Assembly (NCBI RefSeq): GCF_958979055.1
Contig: NC_084886.1
Coordinates: 4,235,001-4,299,000 of the forward strand
Direction of reading: 5' to 3'
Length of the DNA stretch: 64,000 bases
Origin: Alnus glutinosa
Taxonomy: Eukaryota; Streptophyta; Magnoliopsida; Fagales; Betulaceae
Shown here one piece after another: positions 23,801 to 36,230 of this stretch. Below the pieces are notes generated by a model, which made no database searches, was not told where the DNA came from, and saw only the letters and a list, made by a program, of their open reading frames with translations. Positions within the stretch are counted from its first letter, which is position 1; each line of letters begins with the position of its first letter. The position numbers and the translations under genes were made by a program.

Positions 23801-25118
23801 TTTAAACTAAACTCTTTTCTCTGTGAAAAATCATATCATAGGATCCTTCTTGATGTGCTTTGACTAAGTTGGTAAATTCATTCAATATTTAATCATTAAT
23901 TATTTTCAAGTTCATTGATAGCATTTTGTATTGTTTTGCCAAAGTGAGTCTGAGTTTACTGTACTGCATTGGCCTTTTGCAGCTCCTGAAGTTGTTCCAA
24001 GTGGAGTTCAAGTACGTGTTGCCAACCTTCCTAAGAAAAAGAACATCCAAAGGGATTTGAAATCAGCTTTCCTAGGGGTCCCTGGTATACTTAATATAAT
24101 CCCTGCAGTTTCTGGGAACAAGAAGACTAGGGATCCTGTCTGTAAGGGTTTTGCGTTTGTTGTTTTCAAGTCTGAGGAGTATGCAACTAGGTATTTTATT
24201 TTTTCCTGAAAAGAATTATACAGAACAATAAGTTGTTCATTTACCTGATGTGACACTATTCCATACTGTACATTGCATCCGATTGGCATGGAAGGACTTC
24301 TCTGTTAATGCAAAGAGATCCAATTTTTCTTACTTTGATAGTATGATATTTATTAAAAACAATACTCCTCTTATGGCAGGTTCATACAGATGTTTTCTAG
24401 ACAAAGTATTATGTTTGGTAAAATTCAGAAGCAGATAAAATGTGAGATTATGGATTCACAGTCTCCAAACCCTGCTCATGTACAATCAACAGACATTCCC
24501 TATACTGTTTCCCATTTAGCAGTTCTGGACTTGGAAGGGGACAGAAACAGAGATTCCAACATGGATGATTCTTCTCTGAATTCATGGGAGGAGAACAACT
24601 CTGATGAATCTGATGTTCTAGATACTGAGCTCATTAGAGCAGATGTAGAAGACATCAGCGAGAACCTGGAATCGATCAGCGTATTGAAAGTAATGGGTGA
24701 TGATAGTATGGAAGCCAAGGCAGATTCTTTAACTCATTCATTCTCCCCAAAGAAAGAGGGAACTTGGGCACCTGAGAAGGAGCTACTTGCTGAAGGAAAA
24801 GGAGACAAGGTTCCTGAAAAAAAGCTACATGTGAAAGTGAAAGGCGAAAATGTTCTTGAGAAAAAGCCACGTGCAAAAGAAAAGAGGGAGAAGGTTCTGA
24901 AGTTGGGTGTTCCAGGGTCTGCAAAGAGGTACTTACCTGTGCTGTGCATTTTGTTGTTGACATGATCTTCCTGTTTTGTTTTATTTTTTATTTTCTGTAA
25001 TTATACAATTTTCTGTTGATCATGATGCAGGTTAAAGATCAAGGAGAAGGCTGTACTAGCTGATGTTTTCTCTAAATATGGAGTACAAGCTGCTTTGGCT
25101 TCACAGGAAGGGAGCTAA
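20853..25118 (+). CDS. Chloroplast RRM protein, RBD1-like, 4 exons, 476 aa
   Basis: Predicted plastid RNA-binding protein; the Arabidopsis RBD1 it resembles helps 23S rRNA processing. Exons: 20853-21438, 23983-24190, 24380-24928, 25031-25118, all GT..AG with matching phases. The first 50 or so residues are rich in Ser/Thr/Pro and poor in acids, like a transit peptide. A strongly acidic Asp/Glu tract follows (about 99-125), then WLKNKPRGFGEGK. One RRM fills exon 2: RNP2-like VRVANL (206-211) and RNP1 KGFAFVVF (250-257). Exon 3 is low in complexity and ends in three Lys/Glu-rich 14-residue repeats. The C-terminus is ADVFSKYGVQAALASQEGS. Intron 1 is 2.5 kb and holds repeats. Its nearest protein-coding neighbour is CYCD1;1, as in Arabidopsis, which supports the family call. 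Confidence 0.85.
21774..21890 (+). mobile_element. tRNA-derived SINE, candidate
   Basis: An A-box-like TGGGCCCGAATGG (21784-21796) and a B box GTTCAAGTC (21814-21822) have the spacing of an internal polymerase III promoter, and the segment ends in an A-rich stretch. It lies in intron 1 of the RBD1-like gene. No target duplication was defined. Confidence 0.45.
22386..22408 (+). repeat. Poly-C run, 23 bases
   Basis: An uninterrupted C run in intron 1 of the RBD1-like gene; the transcript would carry it in the sense strand. Confidence 0.9.
22930..23800. mobile_element. LTR-like fossil segment in intron, candidate
   Basis: This part of intron 1 differs from its surroundings. It has T-rich sequence, a GTTTCATTATAAATTATG stretch, AATAAA (near 23641) and an ATCAATAATATTATCAATTT string before a run of CT-rich sequence, an order often seen in the R/U5 part of Ty1/copia-like long terminal repeats. 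No partner repeat was found nearby, so at most it is a lone, old LTR. Edges and family are uncertain. Confidence 0.3.
24771..24896 (+). repeat. In-frame 3 x 42-bp coding minisatellite
   Basis: Units start at 24771, 24813 and 24855, exactly 42 bases each, inside exon 3 of the RBD1-like gene. They encode PEKELLAEGKGDKV, PEKKLHVKVKGENV and LEKKPRAKEKREKV. The units have diverged, so the expansion is not recent. Confidence 0.85.
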
Positions 25119-26279
25119 TCAGTTTACTGTAAATCATTTGAAATTTGATAAGATGAGACCATTACTACAAATATGGAATGGAAATGACATATGCATGAAG
25201 AAATTATGGTCCCCATGAATTTTTTGTTGGTGCTTTTCATCTGGGTCAGATGATAATTGATAATTGATCAGAGAACCTGTTCTGCGACCTCAGATGATGT
25301 AAATTTCCAATTCTGGGCACTTTTGATCCAGCATGAAGCAATACTTTCACTTTTGTGTGAACATTGTCTTCTTGAACTTCACATTATTTTCTGGATTGTG
25401 GCCAAGTTTTTATACTCCAAATGAGGTTTCTGTGCCCTTCTTGGTTTATGTAACTTATTCCATCTGAATGGTCAGGACTCATTCTTGTTTTAAGTTTATT
25501 AGTGGTGGTTGAAAATGATCTTTTGGGCCTGGCCTAATAAGATCATCCAAACTAGAGGGTAGTGATATTGCCTCTGAAAAGGCCAACATATAAGTGAAAT
25601 TCGTGTATAGGCTGGACCAGCAAAATTGTTTTACTGCTCACAACCCTCTGGACTAAAAAATTTGGAAGATTCTATGGAAGGGAGTAAGTATAGGTTTTTT
25701 TTAAAAAAATTTATTATTATTATTATTATTTTTGAATTACCACTTTTCACAGGTTACTTAACAAAAATCAACATAACCATCTCCACCTTAGCCAGTTCAC
25801 CCACATTAGTATCACAGGATGGGTTAAAATAATATTAAACTCAAGCTCTAACTTAGGTCTTCATCCTTTAGAAATTAGGACAAGAATTTATCTCCATTTA
25901 AAATGAAATAGATAGTATTCATTCATATCATAATTTAAAGTTAATGCACTGTTTGTGTACATGATTTTATATTAATTTTTTAAAAGACGTGTCAATGTTG
26001 ATTTTATATATACAGTGAAATGCACAATTTTAAATCATGATGATGAAATAAAAATGATCATATTCCTAAAAATTGGAATTTATTTATTTATTTTTTTTGT
26101 TCTTTTTTGGCAATCATAATATTAATGTAGGACTCAGTTTGGATGCTAAAAAAATAAAGCTAGCATTAGCATCATCAAATTAGGACCACTTGGGTCAAGT
26201 ATACTTGAGACCAACCCGTTCCCGTTACCGCTACCGCGAAAACCCACCCAAAACCCTTAAACCAATAACACCCCTCTGT
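25119..26279. other. Intergenic between RBD1-like and RNase H1 genes
   Basis: The 3' flank of the RBD1-like gene followed by AT-rich DNA with TTATTATTATT at about 25712-25728. No further gene is seen. The last part leads into the RNase H1 leader. Confidence 0.6.
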
Positions 26280-26666
26280 ATCTCCGGTGTAGGCGTTAAG
26301 GGCGAGAGCTTCATCACTTCCCCGCAGTTTGATCACAGTGATCAATTGGTACGTTAAAATACGTCAGGCATTGTCTATTTTGTGTCTTCTTTGACTATTG
26401 CCCAGCAATTCATTTTCGTTAATTAGGGTTTTTGCTCCTTCTCATTAAGCTCCTGTGTACCTATTTTTATGCTACTTTTGGTTGCTTAGCAATAAACAAG
26501 TAGACATTCTGAAGAAAAAGGAATTAGGTTAATCATGTTGTTTTCAAAAATTTATTTTTCCTTAGTTTCAGGGTTTGATAGAAATAAGACTTTTTTTTTT
26601 TTTTTTTGAGTTACATTTTTTTATTTTTTTGGAAGAATGTTTTAATAGCAAGCAATTTACTTTCAG
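26280..26666 (+). promoter_or_regulatory. RNase H1 5' leader with probable UTR intron
   Basis: A leader exon of unknown start appears to end at 26348 (CAATTG then GTACGT), and an acceptor TTTCAG ends at 26666, 32 bases before the start codon. A 318-base intron in the 5' UTR is the simplest reading. Confidence 0.5.
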
Positions 26667-26698
26667 AAATCGAGACAACCTGGGAAGTTTACTCTGTG

Positions 26699-29600
26699 AT
26701 GAACTGCTTGTGGCATGTGTCTTCATATACTGCAGCTATAGTTAGAAGGACTAGTCATTTTGTTGCGAGGAGTTCTTTGTATGGATGTGCTAATTCCTCA
26801 TGGAAAATAAACTTCGACTACACTGGTATTAGGGCAATCTATTTAGAACCTGTGCTGACAAGGTTTCATGTTCGGAGCTATTCGTCTCGAAGGGTTAGCA
26901 AAAGCACGTCTCGGTTACGGAAGTTAGATTCCGAGCCGGTGATGGAACAAGAGAAGGATGCGTTCTTTGTTGTGCGGAAAGGGGATATTGTCGGTGTTTA
27001 TAAGAGCCTGACTGATTGTCAGGCTCAAGTTGGATCTTCAGTAATTCCTTTCGCCCTATAATTTACTGCTTTATAATGTAATTTCGTTTCTAAATTTGCA
27101 GATTTTCTTATTAATTGGCTCCTTTTAGTGATCTATACGATGTTTTTGAGACTTATTTGGGACTATATTCAAAATAAATGGTGTGGATTTCAAAATTAGT
27201 AATAATAAATATAGGAACATTAGTAATTGAGAAAATTCACAACATTAGAAACTTTATGTTATGATGTTGAATGATCTAGAGACAGTTGCTGCCACATATC
27301 AAGTCTGTATTATTCATGCATAACAATACACATAAATCTGTTAGTAATATGGATAATCGTGCTTTCCTATTCAACTCTTGTATGAAAGTAGATATTATTT
27401 CTCATATACTTTATAGTGTTGATAAAGAAGGAAGAATCATGAATAGTTTCTTTTGCTTATTTTTGGTGGATGTAGTTGTTTGTTTCAGATAAATTATTAC
27501 TAAATTGAAAGCTGTTAAAGAGACAAAAAGAATAAGTGTAGTTTGACAATCCTTATTTAAGTTGCTCTTGCTCTTTTTGCTTGTGGTTGTTTTCCAGTTT
27601 TTACATTCACTATACGTGGAAGCTTTTGAGACTATGACTTGGTTGTTGGTTGCTAATTGGTTATTATCTGTCTGTTTGCATATGCCAACATAACATGAAG
27701 CCGAGATAATAACGTTTTTCGCTTTTTTTCTTTTCCTTAATGCAAAGTATTTAAAAGAACGTAAGAACTACAAATGCATTACATTATATTGTGTGTAGAT
27801 AATAGACCCCTGATTACTGAACAGATGATTGTCCTTCTCCTGGTAGATATGCGATCCTCCAGTTAGTGTGTACAAAGGATATTCTTTGCCTAAGGACACT
27901 GAGGAATATCTCATTGCTCGCGGGCTTAAGAATGCTATCTACACTATTAATGCTGCAGACTTGAAAGAAGATCTTTTCGGCACTCTTATGCCTTGCCCTT
28001 TTCAAGTAAGATGACTTATATTGTACATTTTAACAATTTAAAACTCTTCTTTTCAAGATAATGTGAAGGCAAGTAATTATCTGTGCCAATTTGATGTGAA
28101 CTTCTATGAATTACTCTCTATGTGGGTTGAACTTTTCCACTAGTTCCTTTGGATCTCTGAGAAATTTATACAAACAGTTGAATGTGCCAGCTCTCTGGTG
28201 ATGTAATTACCTGTTCTGCTTATAACTCGAGAAGCTGAATAAGGAATCATTATATAACCTTGCTCCTTGTGACTTATTTTGCTGTCTTATTTTTGAGTTG
28301 GTTGAGGTGTCTGTCCAATCCATTTTGTGATTATGTCAATAATTACCTTGTATTTTTTGCATCACATTGGCTCTCTAGTTGCATGCTTAAGAGTATGAAA
28401 TTTTTTTCATAACGGTTCAACTGAAAGTTATATGCTTATTGTGTACCTACTGCATGTGGCTTATATAAATGGGAAGATTAGTACTCCTTTTACATTTCAG
28501 GATCCAGCTTCTTGTAGAGGTGAAACATCTAGCAAGGTTGCTTCTAAAAAAAGATCACAGGAAGTGCATGAATCGGAAATTGCGGTAAGTAGTTTCTAAA
28601 CTAGAAAATTCTTTGTTCAAGAACATGGTGGCACATTTGTCAGCAAAGATGACCTGTTTGAAAGTGTTCTTATGACTTTTGTTATTCAGCAGAAGTTTCA
28701 GTTGAATCTTTGTCATCGTCATTAGCTCATAAGTTAGGGTAATAACATCTTCTAAACTGTATTCTGGTGGCAGCAGTTGTAACACTTTTAATTTCTCACA
28801 TCTTATCATCACAGAGGAGCATTTGGTTTTTAGAAACTAAGCACGGGAGCAGCCAGTGATGAAAAAGTTAAATGCCGAGAGGAGGCTATATAGTCTATGC
28901 TTAGTCCATGTTGCTATTCCTGGATCCAGGGAAAAATGTTGCAAATAATCTGCATTTTTAACTCGCTATAATTTATTAGATGATTAGCAGGGAAATCACT
29001 TCTGGTTGGATGGTGCCGATTCCATTGTTGGCTCATTGAGGAATCTTGTCTTTATGTTTAGGTGATTTTGTAGGAGCAATTGACAACTTCGATCCTCATT
29101 GCTCTCATATCAATGTTCCTTTTTTCGTAGTTTTTTATTGTATGTGCTGTAGTATCATAAATATTCTGGCATACTTCTTCAATATATGCCTTAGCCTTCA
29201 TAAAGGCCCGAAGGAAGCTGTTTCTATGACTTAATATTATTATTATTTTTTTTTTCTAGAGGTTGATTCTTCTTTCATTGACTAGATGAGCTCTGGTTGT
29301 CTGTTTGATGCCAGAGAATGGGGATTATTACTGTTATTTAGTGCTGGAGGTTAGACAGGGGTTTAATATGCTAATCAGGGGATGATTATGTAAAAGGTGG
29401 GTGGTGATGTTCCAAGGATTTATGGTCATTTTTTGTCCTCCTTGGCAGTGTTTGGGATCATCATCTTGGGATTTCCATTCGCCTTGTATACTCTCCTCCT
29501 TTCTTCTTTTATTGTCCTTTTACTATTGGCTACAGTAAGTCATTTTACGTGAACTTTTGAAGGATTTTGGTCTTCTCTGCTAAGAAATATGCCCCGCTAC

Positions 29601-32600
29601 CCCAATTCCACCCCCTCCATTGACCACCACATTTGCGTCGCTGGTTCCTTCACACCCCAAGCTTCTCCCTCAACCTCCAAACCCCCCTTTTTTCTTGCTT
29701 AATATGAATCTTAGGCTTTAGGTGGAGTCTAAAAGCATGGAATTTCACGTGTCATATTTTAAAAGCCTTTTTGTTTTTTCTTCTATGCTAATATTTAGGT
29801 CCTGGTGTATGATGCAGACTCTGCTGTGATATTCTTGGTTTGCTTATAGTGACTCAAACTTTATGCAGCTGAAGGTGATTATATTCTGTGCTTCAGATGA
29901 TCTATTTTGCTGACCCTTATTTTTCAACGCCTTGCAGGAAATAGTTGGTTCTGCATCCATTTCAACAGATCCCTTGAGAAAGCATGTCAAGCTAGACCAT
30001 TCTGCTGTGGTTGAAGCTCCTTCCGCTGCTTGTGTAAGTGGATATCATGGTGATGCCTAATGGTTACAACAAGGAAATTTGATCTAGAGTGCCCTTATAT
30101 AGACCCTGGTTTTGCTCCACCCATACTCTCCTTTGTACTTATGCAGGTTTTCTTATCCCACTGTTTGGTGTTGATGAAGCCAAAAAAGTGGCTCAGAACC
30201 AGGGTAGTTTTTACTTTATTTTCTTGTTAATTAATACATTGAATTATGGGGACCTTTTGCTGGAGGACTCCCTACCACAGAATCTATCCAAGATTGTGGA
30301 CAGAAGGGAAATTTTTTCTTTGTTTAGAGCCTGGCTCTGTATATGTGGTAGCATAATGCTTTGCATATATGGTGAACACTAAAATGTGATCCGTGCAATC
30401 ATGTTTTTATGCACAGCAATCCTGTATTCTTGAGTTTGATGGTGCATCAAAAGGAAATCCTGGACAAGCTGGCGCAGGAGCTGTGCTGCGAGCTGAAGAT
30501 GGAAGTTTGGTATACATTTTACCGTGTGGACTGTGTGGTGTTTATATGCTACTTTTATTTATATCTTTATCTAACCTTGCTTTCTGCATAGATCTGTAGA
30601 TTGCAGGAAGGTTTGGGCACAGCAACCAATAATGTTGCTGAATATCGAGCTTTGATTTTGGGGTTGAAATATGCTCTTAAAAAGGGTTTTACTACCATCC
30701 GTGCCCAAGGAGACTCCAAGCTCATCTGTATGCAGGTTTGCAATGATGTTCTTTTTTTTCTTTAATGTGCATTGGGTGTCAAGAATACATGTTTAATTGT
30801 CTCTAATTATCATCTTCTGCTGTAGTTCGCTGGTGATGTTTCCTCCACTTTCCAACCTCTTTACTCCATATGTAGGATAATATATACATAAAAACAGAAA
30901 TTCTTGTTGTTTTTGCTGCAAAATCAATTGGGAAAAGTCCACAAACCCTCCTCAAACTACCACCTAATTGACAATGCCCCTCCAAAACTTTAATTGGGAC
31001 AATGTCCTCCCCAAACTACCAAAACATTGTCAATGTACCCCCCAAAGTCGGCAAAAAGACAAAAATGACCTTACAATTTTTTTCAATAAAACAAATTATA
31101 TATTCATTAAAATAGTTTCTTCTCAATCAGAAGGCCTTTTGGTGCAAGTTATGCCTAATTTGCATTTGCCAGTGGACGATGAGTTGTAATGCTTAGATTG
31201 ATGTTTTGTCTAGCCTGATTTACCAGGCAACTGTTTGATCTGATATTCCATTTGGGGTTGTAAATTTAAAGCAAACTTCTGGGTTTAGTATTGCAAGATC
31301 TTAGCTCCTAACCTCAAAGGGTCAATTATACATTTAAGATCAAATTTTAACTTTCCCTTTTGCGGTATGACCTGATTTCGCTTTGCCACCTTGTGGTTTG
31401 GAAAGTTTGACAGGTTTGTTATATTATATTTCTCTGTCAGGGTAGAAAGAGTATGCAATTCACCTTCCTGATGCATCTCCTTTTATGTGTGTATTCTGTC
31501 TGTATTAATGCCAAAGTCTTATGGAATAATCCTCGATGACACTTTCCAACCTCAGGGGGGGCAAAAAGTGAAAACTGGCAATATCATGGGGCCCAAAGCA
31601 TGAGTTGGTACCCAATGATAGGACCAATACGGTTCATATTGTTTTAGTTATTTGCATTGGTTGCCCTTTCCTTTACTTGGCTTTTCTTTTTCCTCAATAT
31701 TTTATAAATAATTCATTTCAATCGAACAGGTTCAGGGTTTGTGGAAAGTCAGAAACCAGAACATGTCTGACTTGTTTGAGGAGGCAAAAATATTGAAGGA
31801 GAAATTTCTTTCGTTCAAGATAAATCATGTCTTAAGGGTGCGTACAGTTGATTTTGCTTCGGTTTTAATGTTATATTGTAGTTCTTGTGTGCCCTGTATA
31901 ACAGATATTGTAACATAATATTTATTAAAAAATAAATAAAAATGGTATGCTACACCACCCTTGGAAGGATGGACAACACACAACTTTGAACCTTGGTCCC
32001 CACCCACTCACAAGAAAATGGAGTCACTACTATAAATAAAGAAAGGAATAATTAATCAATAAACCATCTTGAACTTTTTGTGCAGCAGTGCTTCCATAGT
32101 TGTGGCATGCATACCAGTGCTTAGTGTGCCATAATTTTGTAGTCTTAAGGCTAGTGATTGAAAAAGTGATGGCCTATCATTCAACCAAGTGTGATTGTCT
32201 GTTCTCGGCAAAGGGGGAACAACATTTTGATTGAGCCCCAATTCGTCGCAATGCAGTTAATCAATAGAGATGTCATATTGGTTCATGTAATATACACTAT
32301 AATTACTAGGCTTGTTTTGCTCGTAAGTCTTAACATTGGATCTGTCATATACTCAAAATGCATGAATTTCGCAATTTTATATATATTTGATTGGTAAATT
32401 ACTCACGCACGGGTGAGATTTGAACCCATGGCCTCACCCTCCACCTTGCTATAAAGGGTGGAAGTATCATTTGAGCTAAAGCTCGTTGGCAAATTTTGCA
32501 ATTATATTTACTGGAACAATAGTTAGATCATTGATTTTTTTTCTTCATGGTTACACTGAAGACTATATTTCTTGTTTGATTAAACTCCAGTAGTTTTCCC

Positions 32601-33534
32601 TACCATTTACCATAGTAAGCACATATGTTGTTTTGTGCCAGCAGATCTGTACTAATGACACTGTTGTATAAATCCCATAATATTCTTCCGTCCATAACTA
32701 TGTATCTTAACCTGATATAAAATAACTAGTTCCTTGATGCTTCCCTGTAAGTTGAGTGATCCAATGTTTACCCTTGGTTGCTAAGGGATTTGTGGTTTTT
32801 CCAGTGCCGGCATGAAAAAAAAAATGGTGCATCAAATCACTCTGGTGGCAGATTATAAGATGGTGTATTAAATTGCCTTGTCCATTATCATGTATTCAAA
32901 TGTTTAAATCTGCTTGCTGTGTCATTGTTTAAATGGGCCAAGTTACAAGATCCATGGTTTACAATTACAAGCTTAGTAAGCTGGCTTGTTAACTATTATC
33001 ATATTCAAATGCCTTCGATGTCCGTTGTTTACTATTTTATAACATAATAACAGACTTTCTTACTCAAGGAAGCCTTAATTTTAAATAATTGGGATCAGTT
33101 ACCCAGTTCCTTTTTCACCGTGCAGTTTTATCTTTTACCAAATTTTTTGGTAAATCCATAGGATTCATGTCTATTCTCAATGTCTTCATCAAGGTCCCCT
33201 TTGGCATTCTTTTTGTGTTTTTCATGCATTTAAATCCGACTATTACTATTACGAATAGAAACTTGTACTCGTTTGTTACTTCATGCATAAGAATCCTGCT
33301 GCTTCTGCTTTTATGTCATTGCTTATTTTTCAACTTTCTGACATTTTCTTTCTACCTCTCGAAGGAACAAAACTCCGAGGCTGATGCTCAAGCAAACTTT
33401 GCAGTCAGTCTTGCTGGTGAGGCTCTTGGGGTTTATCTAGCTTTTTCTGGCCTTTAATTTTATTCTATTTATTCACTCAATTCTTGTGTTACCTGTCTCC
33501 TGCTACAGATGGTCAAATCGAGGAGTTGGGATAG
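26699..33534 (+). CDS. RNase H1 with hybrid-binding domain, 9 exons, 367 aa
   Basis: Cuts the RNA strand of RNA:DNA hybrids, removing R-loops and primers. Exons: 26699-27040, 27847-28005, 28501-28584, 29938-30033, 30417-30509, 30592-30735, 31730-31837, 33365-33416, 33509-33534; all phases fit. Residues 1-75 are Arg/Ser-rich without acids apart from D40 and E50 and contain RSYSSRR, an organelle-type presequence more like a mitochondrial one. The hybrid-binding domain (about 88-135, FFVVRKGDIVGVYKSLTDCQ ... VYKGYS) precedes the RNase H fold. The four metal ligands are present: D235 (FDGASKGNPG), E275 (NNVAEYRAL), D299 (AQGDSKL), D349 (QNSEADAQAN). It belongs with the plant RNH1A/B/C group; which one is not settled. 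Introns 6 and 7 hold a half MITE and a SINE. Confidence 0.92.
30930..31080 (+). repeat. Single arm of a long-TIR MITE in RNase H1 intron
   Basis: The stretch CCTCCTCAAACTACCACCTA, then GACAATG and CCCCAAACTACC repeats, matches one arm of the fold-back element in the RH22 gene at about 55364-56100. No opposite arm is present in this intron, so this is a truncated copy. Confidence 0.6.
32396..32490 (-). mobile_element. tRNA-derived SINE in RNase H1 intron
   Basis: On the minus strand an A box TAGCTCAAATGA (32478-32467) and B box GTTCAAATC (32425-32417) are spaced as in a polymerase III promoter. The intervening CTTCCACC...AGGTGGAGGGTGAGG and the tail GTGAGTAATTTACCAATC resemble plant tRNA-related SINEs. 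It lies in intron 7, antisense to the gene. Confidence 0.7.
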
Positions 33535-34100
33535 TAGTTCAATTGATGGTAGGCTGCTGCATATGTTTCACTTTTTGACAATTGAGCCGTCGAGAGTGTA
33601 GGATATCTGGAGTTAAAAACTCACTGCCATGATGAGCCATGCAATTTGGCGGTTCTTCATAGAAAGACATGGAAACTTCTTTGAAAGTTTAGCCCTCGGC
33701 AGGAATCAGGGACGAAACAAATTGTTTTTGATTTTTCACATCTTAGAGATACGAGTGAGCCTCAACTCAGTTGAATTTATCCAGCCAACTTGGGATCTGA
33801 TATACAAAGAAACGAGTGAAGAAAATCTGTCAACTTAGTTTGTGTTCTTACCTGAATTAATAATCATTATTTTTCACTTTGCTGTTAAATTCTCTTCTTC
33901 ATTTTCCGGAGCTCTCTCCGGTAAGCAAAATCTTTCGAATAAAGAAGGCAAATTTTTAAAATGGTGTGTATGTAATATACTCAGGATGGGATCTTTGGAG
34001 GATCCTAAGAGCTTGTGGCAAATTGCAAACATTACTTAGAACCGCAACACAAGATAGTGGGCAGTTGCCTTTTCAACTATTAGGGCACTTTGTGATATAA
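33535..34100. other. 3' flank of RNase H1 gene
   Basis: Probably 3' UTR followed by AT-rich spacer. AATAAA-like signals occur (GAATAAAG near 33938). No separate gene is seen. Confidence 0.5.
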
Positions 34101-34392
34101 GAGCATTTCCAGCAGAGTAGCTATTTAGTTATTATGAGCTATTTTTATTTTTATTTTTTCAACAGATTAGCTTCACAGTAGGTAAAATAAATATTTTGCT
34201 AAGTGAATAGCAATAAGTTGCTACTCACTATAGCATAATATCCAAGTTTTTTTAATATTTTTTTCTCTGAAAATAATATTTAAATAAAATAGAGAATGAA
34301 ATACAGAACCTGATGGAGTTTGTACAAAAAAATGAATAGGAAAAAAAAAACTTTTTGACTAGGTAAAATACCCTCAATTGTTGAAGATGCTC
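34101..34392 (+). mobile_element. PIF/Harbinger-like MITE, ~292 bp
   Basis: Left end GAGCATTTCCAGCAGAGTAG and right end read inward GAGCATCTTCAACAATTGAG, with TAA before (34098-34100) and TGA after (34393-34395). The interior is AT-rich. The GAGCAT ends match the element class at 19348 and 60896. Confidence 0.65.
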
Positions 34393-34611
34393 TGAGATAT
34401 CTCAATACAGTATATATATATATATATAAAACAGTATATATTATTGGTTGAGTTGTTACTATTCTTATAATTGACAGTTAAAATTTTGAAATTGAAATGT
34501 AACACAATGTAGAGAACAAAATTTATTTTTTACTAACAGTGCCGTAAATGGTTTAGGTTGTCAGATAACATTCTTCCAAGAAATATATAATGGTGGAAGA
34601 ATTGTCAACAA

Positions 34612-34616
34612 GCGGG

Positions 34617-34659
<43 letters not shown>

Positions 34660-34684
34660 GCGTGTTCGATCCACGCTCACCGCA
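34612..34684 (+). tRNA. tRNA-Phe (anticodon GAA)
   Basis: A 73-base cloverleaf with acceptor GCGGGGA/TCACCGC, D arm GCTCAGTTGGGAGAGC, anticodon arm CAGA-CTGAAGA-TCTG giving GAA, T arm GTTCGATCC and discriminator A. No intron. A CAA motif lies just upstream (TTGTCAACAA). The nearest long T run downstream is at about 34736. Confidence 0.97.
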
Positions 34685-34860
34685 ATACCGTGCCACGTGA
34701 AGATATGTTAACGGGCCATTTGCCGTAGGAGACGAGTTTTTTTGTAGCCCTTGTACTTTTTGCCTACAATTATTATGATTTTGATTTTTCACCCTTGGAG
34801 GCCCAAAAGCAGTGTAAATGAAGGCACCATGTACGTCTTGGACTACGGTGGGGCACGTTG

Positions 34861-34882
34861 TCCCCTCTCTCTCTCTCTCTCA
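34861..34882 (+). repeat. CT microsatellite
   Basis: A (CT)n run of about 20 bases in the spacer between the two tRNA genes. Confidence 0.7.
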
Positions 34883-35157
34883 CAGCTTGGCAGTCACAAC
34901 TCACAAGCGTTGGCGTATCCCAGATTCAAGGAAGAAAAAAAAATGTTAGATTTATAATTTTTATTTTTTACAATTTTATTGACACATTTCAGCATATGAT
35001 CTGAAGGTGTTCAAATTTTTGTTAGTGGCTGATGTAACTTCCATCACACGCTAACTCGTCAACAAATTTTAAGAGTTTTATTATATATTTTTTTCTTTTC
35101 ATTTTTAGGGCAAGTGTTGATAAATCCAGGTTTTGTGTGCTTTGATTTGTCATCATA

Positions 35158-35280
35158 GGAATTGAACCCTCTCCAGTTGAGTTTAACGGGAAAGGAGTCG
35201 ATTAGTTATAAGTAAGGATATTTTGATAATTTTACTCTTCAGTTGAAACTCAACTAGAGATGATCCTATTTCATCATCAT
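35158..35280 (+). mobile_element. Small fold-back MITE, candidate
   Basis: The left arm contains CCTCTCCAGTTGAGTTT; the right arm contains AAACTCAACTAGAGATGATCC, its imperfect reverse complement. The pair spans about 120 bases. No sure target duplication. Confidence 0.45.
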
Positions 35281-35716
35281 ACGGTTTAGCCAAATAGTAA
35301 TATTTTTTGCACAACAAAAAATGAAAATAAAAATCATTTTCATGTCAATATTATTGTACAAAGTGTATACATTTGTTGGACATGAAACATTATTCTTAAC
35401 CAAATATGTGAGTTGATAAAAACAAAAAAAAAAAAAAAGCTGCTATTTAACACATTATTGTCTTACTATGCTAATGTGGTGTTGTGAATTAACTATTGTT
35501 AACAGAAAAATAAAAATTTAATTATAGATTGATATTGTCTTACTATGCCGTTTTTTTTTTTTTTTTTTTTTTTTGTGAACTTAAAGAGTGTATTAATTGT
35601 TGAGAGAGATTCATCACATACGTAACAAATGGAGTATATGTCCATCTAGGCTTATACATTATTTCCAAAAAACATTAATATGATAAGTTGTTAATATAGA
35701 CCACTGGACAACAAAA

Positions 35717-35790
35717 GCTGGAGTAGCTCAGTTGGTTAGAGCGTACGGCTGTTAACCGTAATGTCGAAGGTTCGACCCCTTCCTCTAGCG
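35717..35790 (+). tRNA. tRNA-Asn (anticodon GUU)
   Basis: A 74-base cloverleaf with acceptor GCTGGAG/CTCTAGC, D arm GCTCAGTTGGTTAGAGC, anticodon stem TACGG/CCGTA with loop CTGTTAA giving GTT, T arm GGTTCGACC and discriminator G. A TTTT terminator follows at 35793 and CAACAAAA lies just before the gene. Confidence 0.96.
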
Positions 35791-36230
35791 ATTTTCTTTC
35801 AGAATTGGTAAATCTAAGTAATATAGATAACTTCATATTATTTAAATTTTTTAAAGTAGATATACTAATTTTAAGGAATAAGATAAATTAAAATGACTAT
35901 CTATTCATTTGAAATTACCTGTAAATGGGCCGCCCACTTCTTTTAACACGACTCCTGGTCTAAAATCGGGACACAGAAAGAGGCTTCAAGAAGTGTCTAA
36001 ACTGTAGAACACAGTGATTCAATTTCAGGATTGCCGTACGATTGAACCAGCATCCAGGCCCAGGAAAAAAAAGTTTGCCACTTGTCATCCATGGGACCTC
36101 ATCACGGTCCTGCGAGACTTGCAGATCAAGAAATGCCCTTTGAGGCTCCAGCTCCAGCCCTAGCACCTGCAGTACCGAATCAAAAATGACCTGAATAATA
36201 AGCAAGAAGAGCAGAGCCTGGGAACCTAAA

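Noticed and set aside
26606-26698. Longer N-terminus for RNase H1 starting upstream of 26699
   Set aside because: The upstream frame is a T-run-derived hydrophobic string ahead of a likely UTR acceptor at 26666; the ATG at 26699 begins a plausible presequence.
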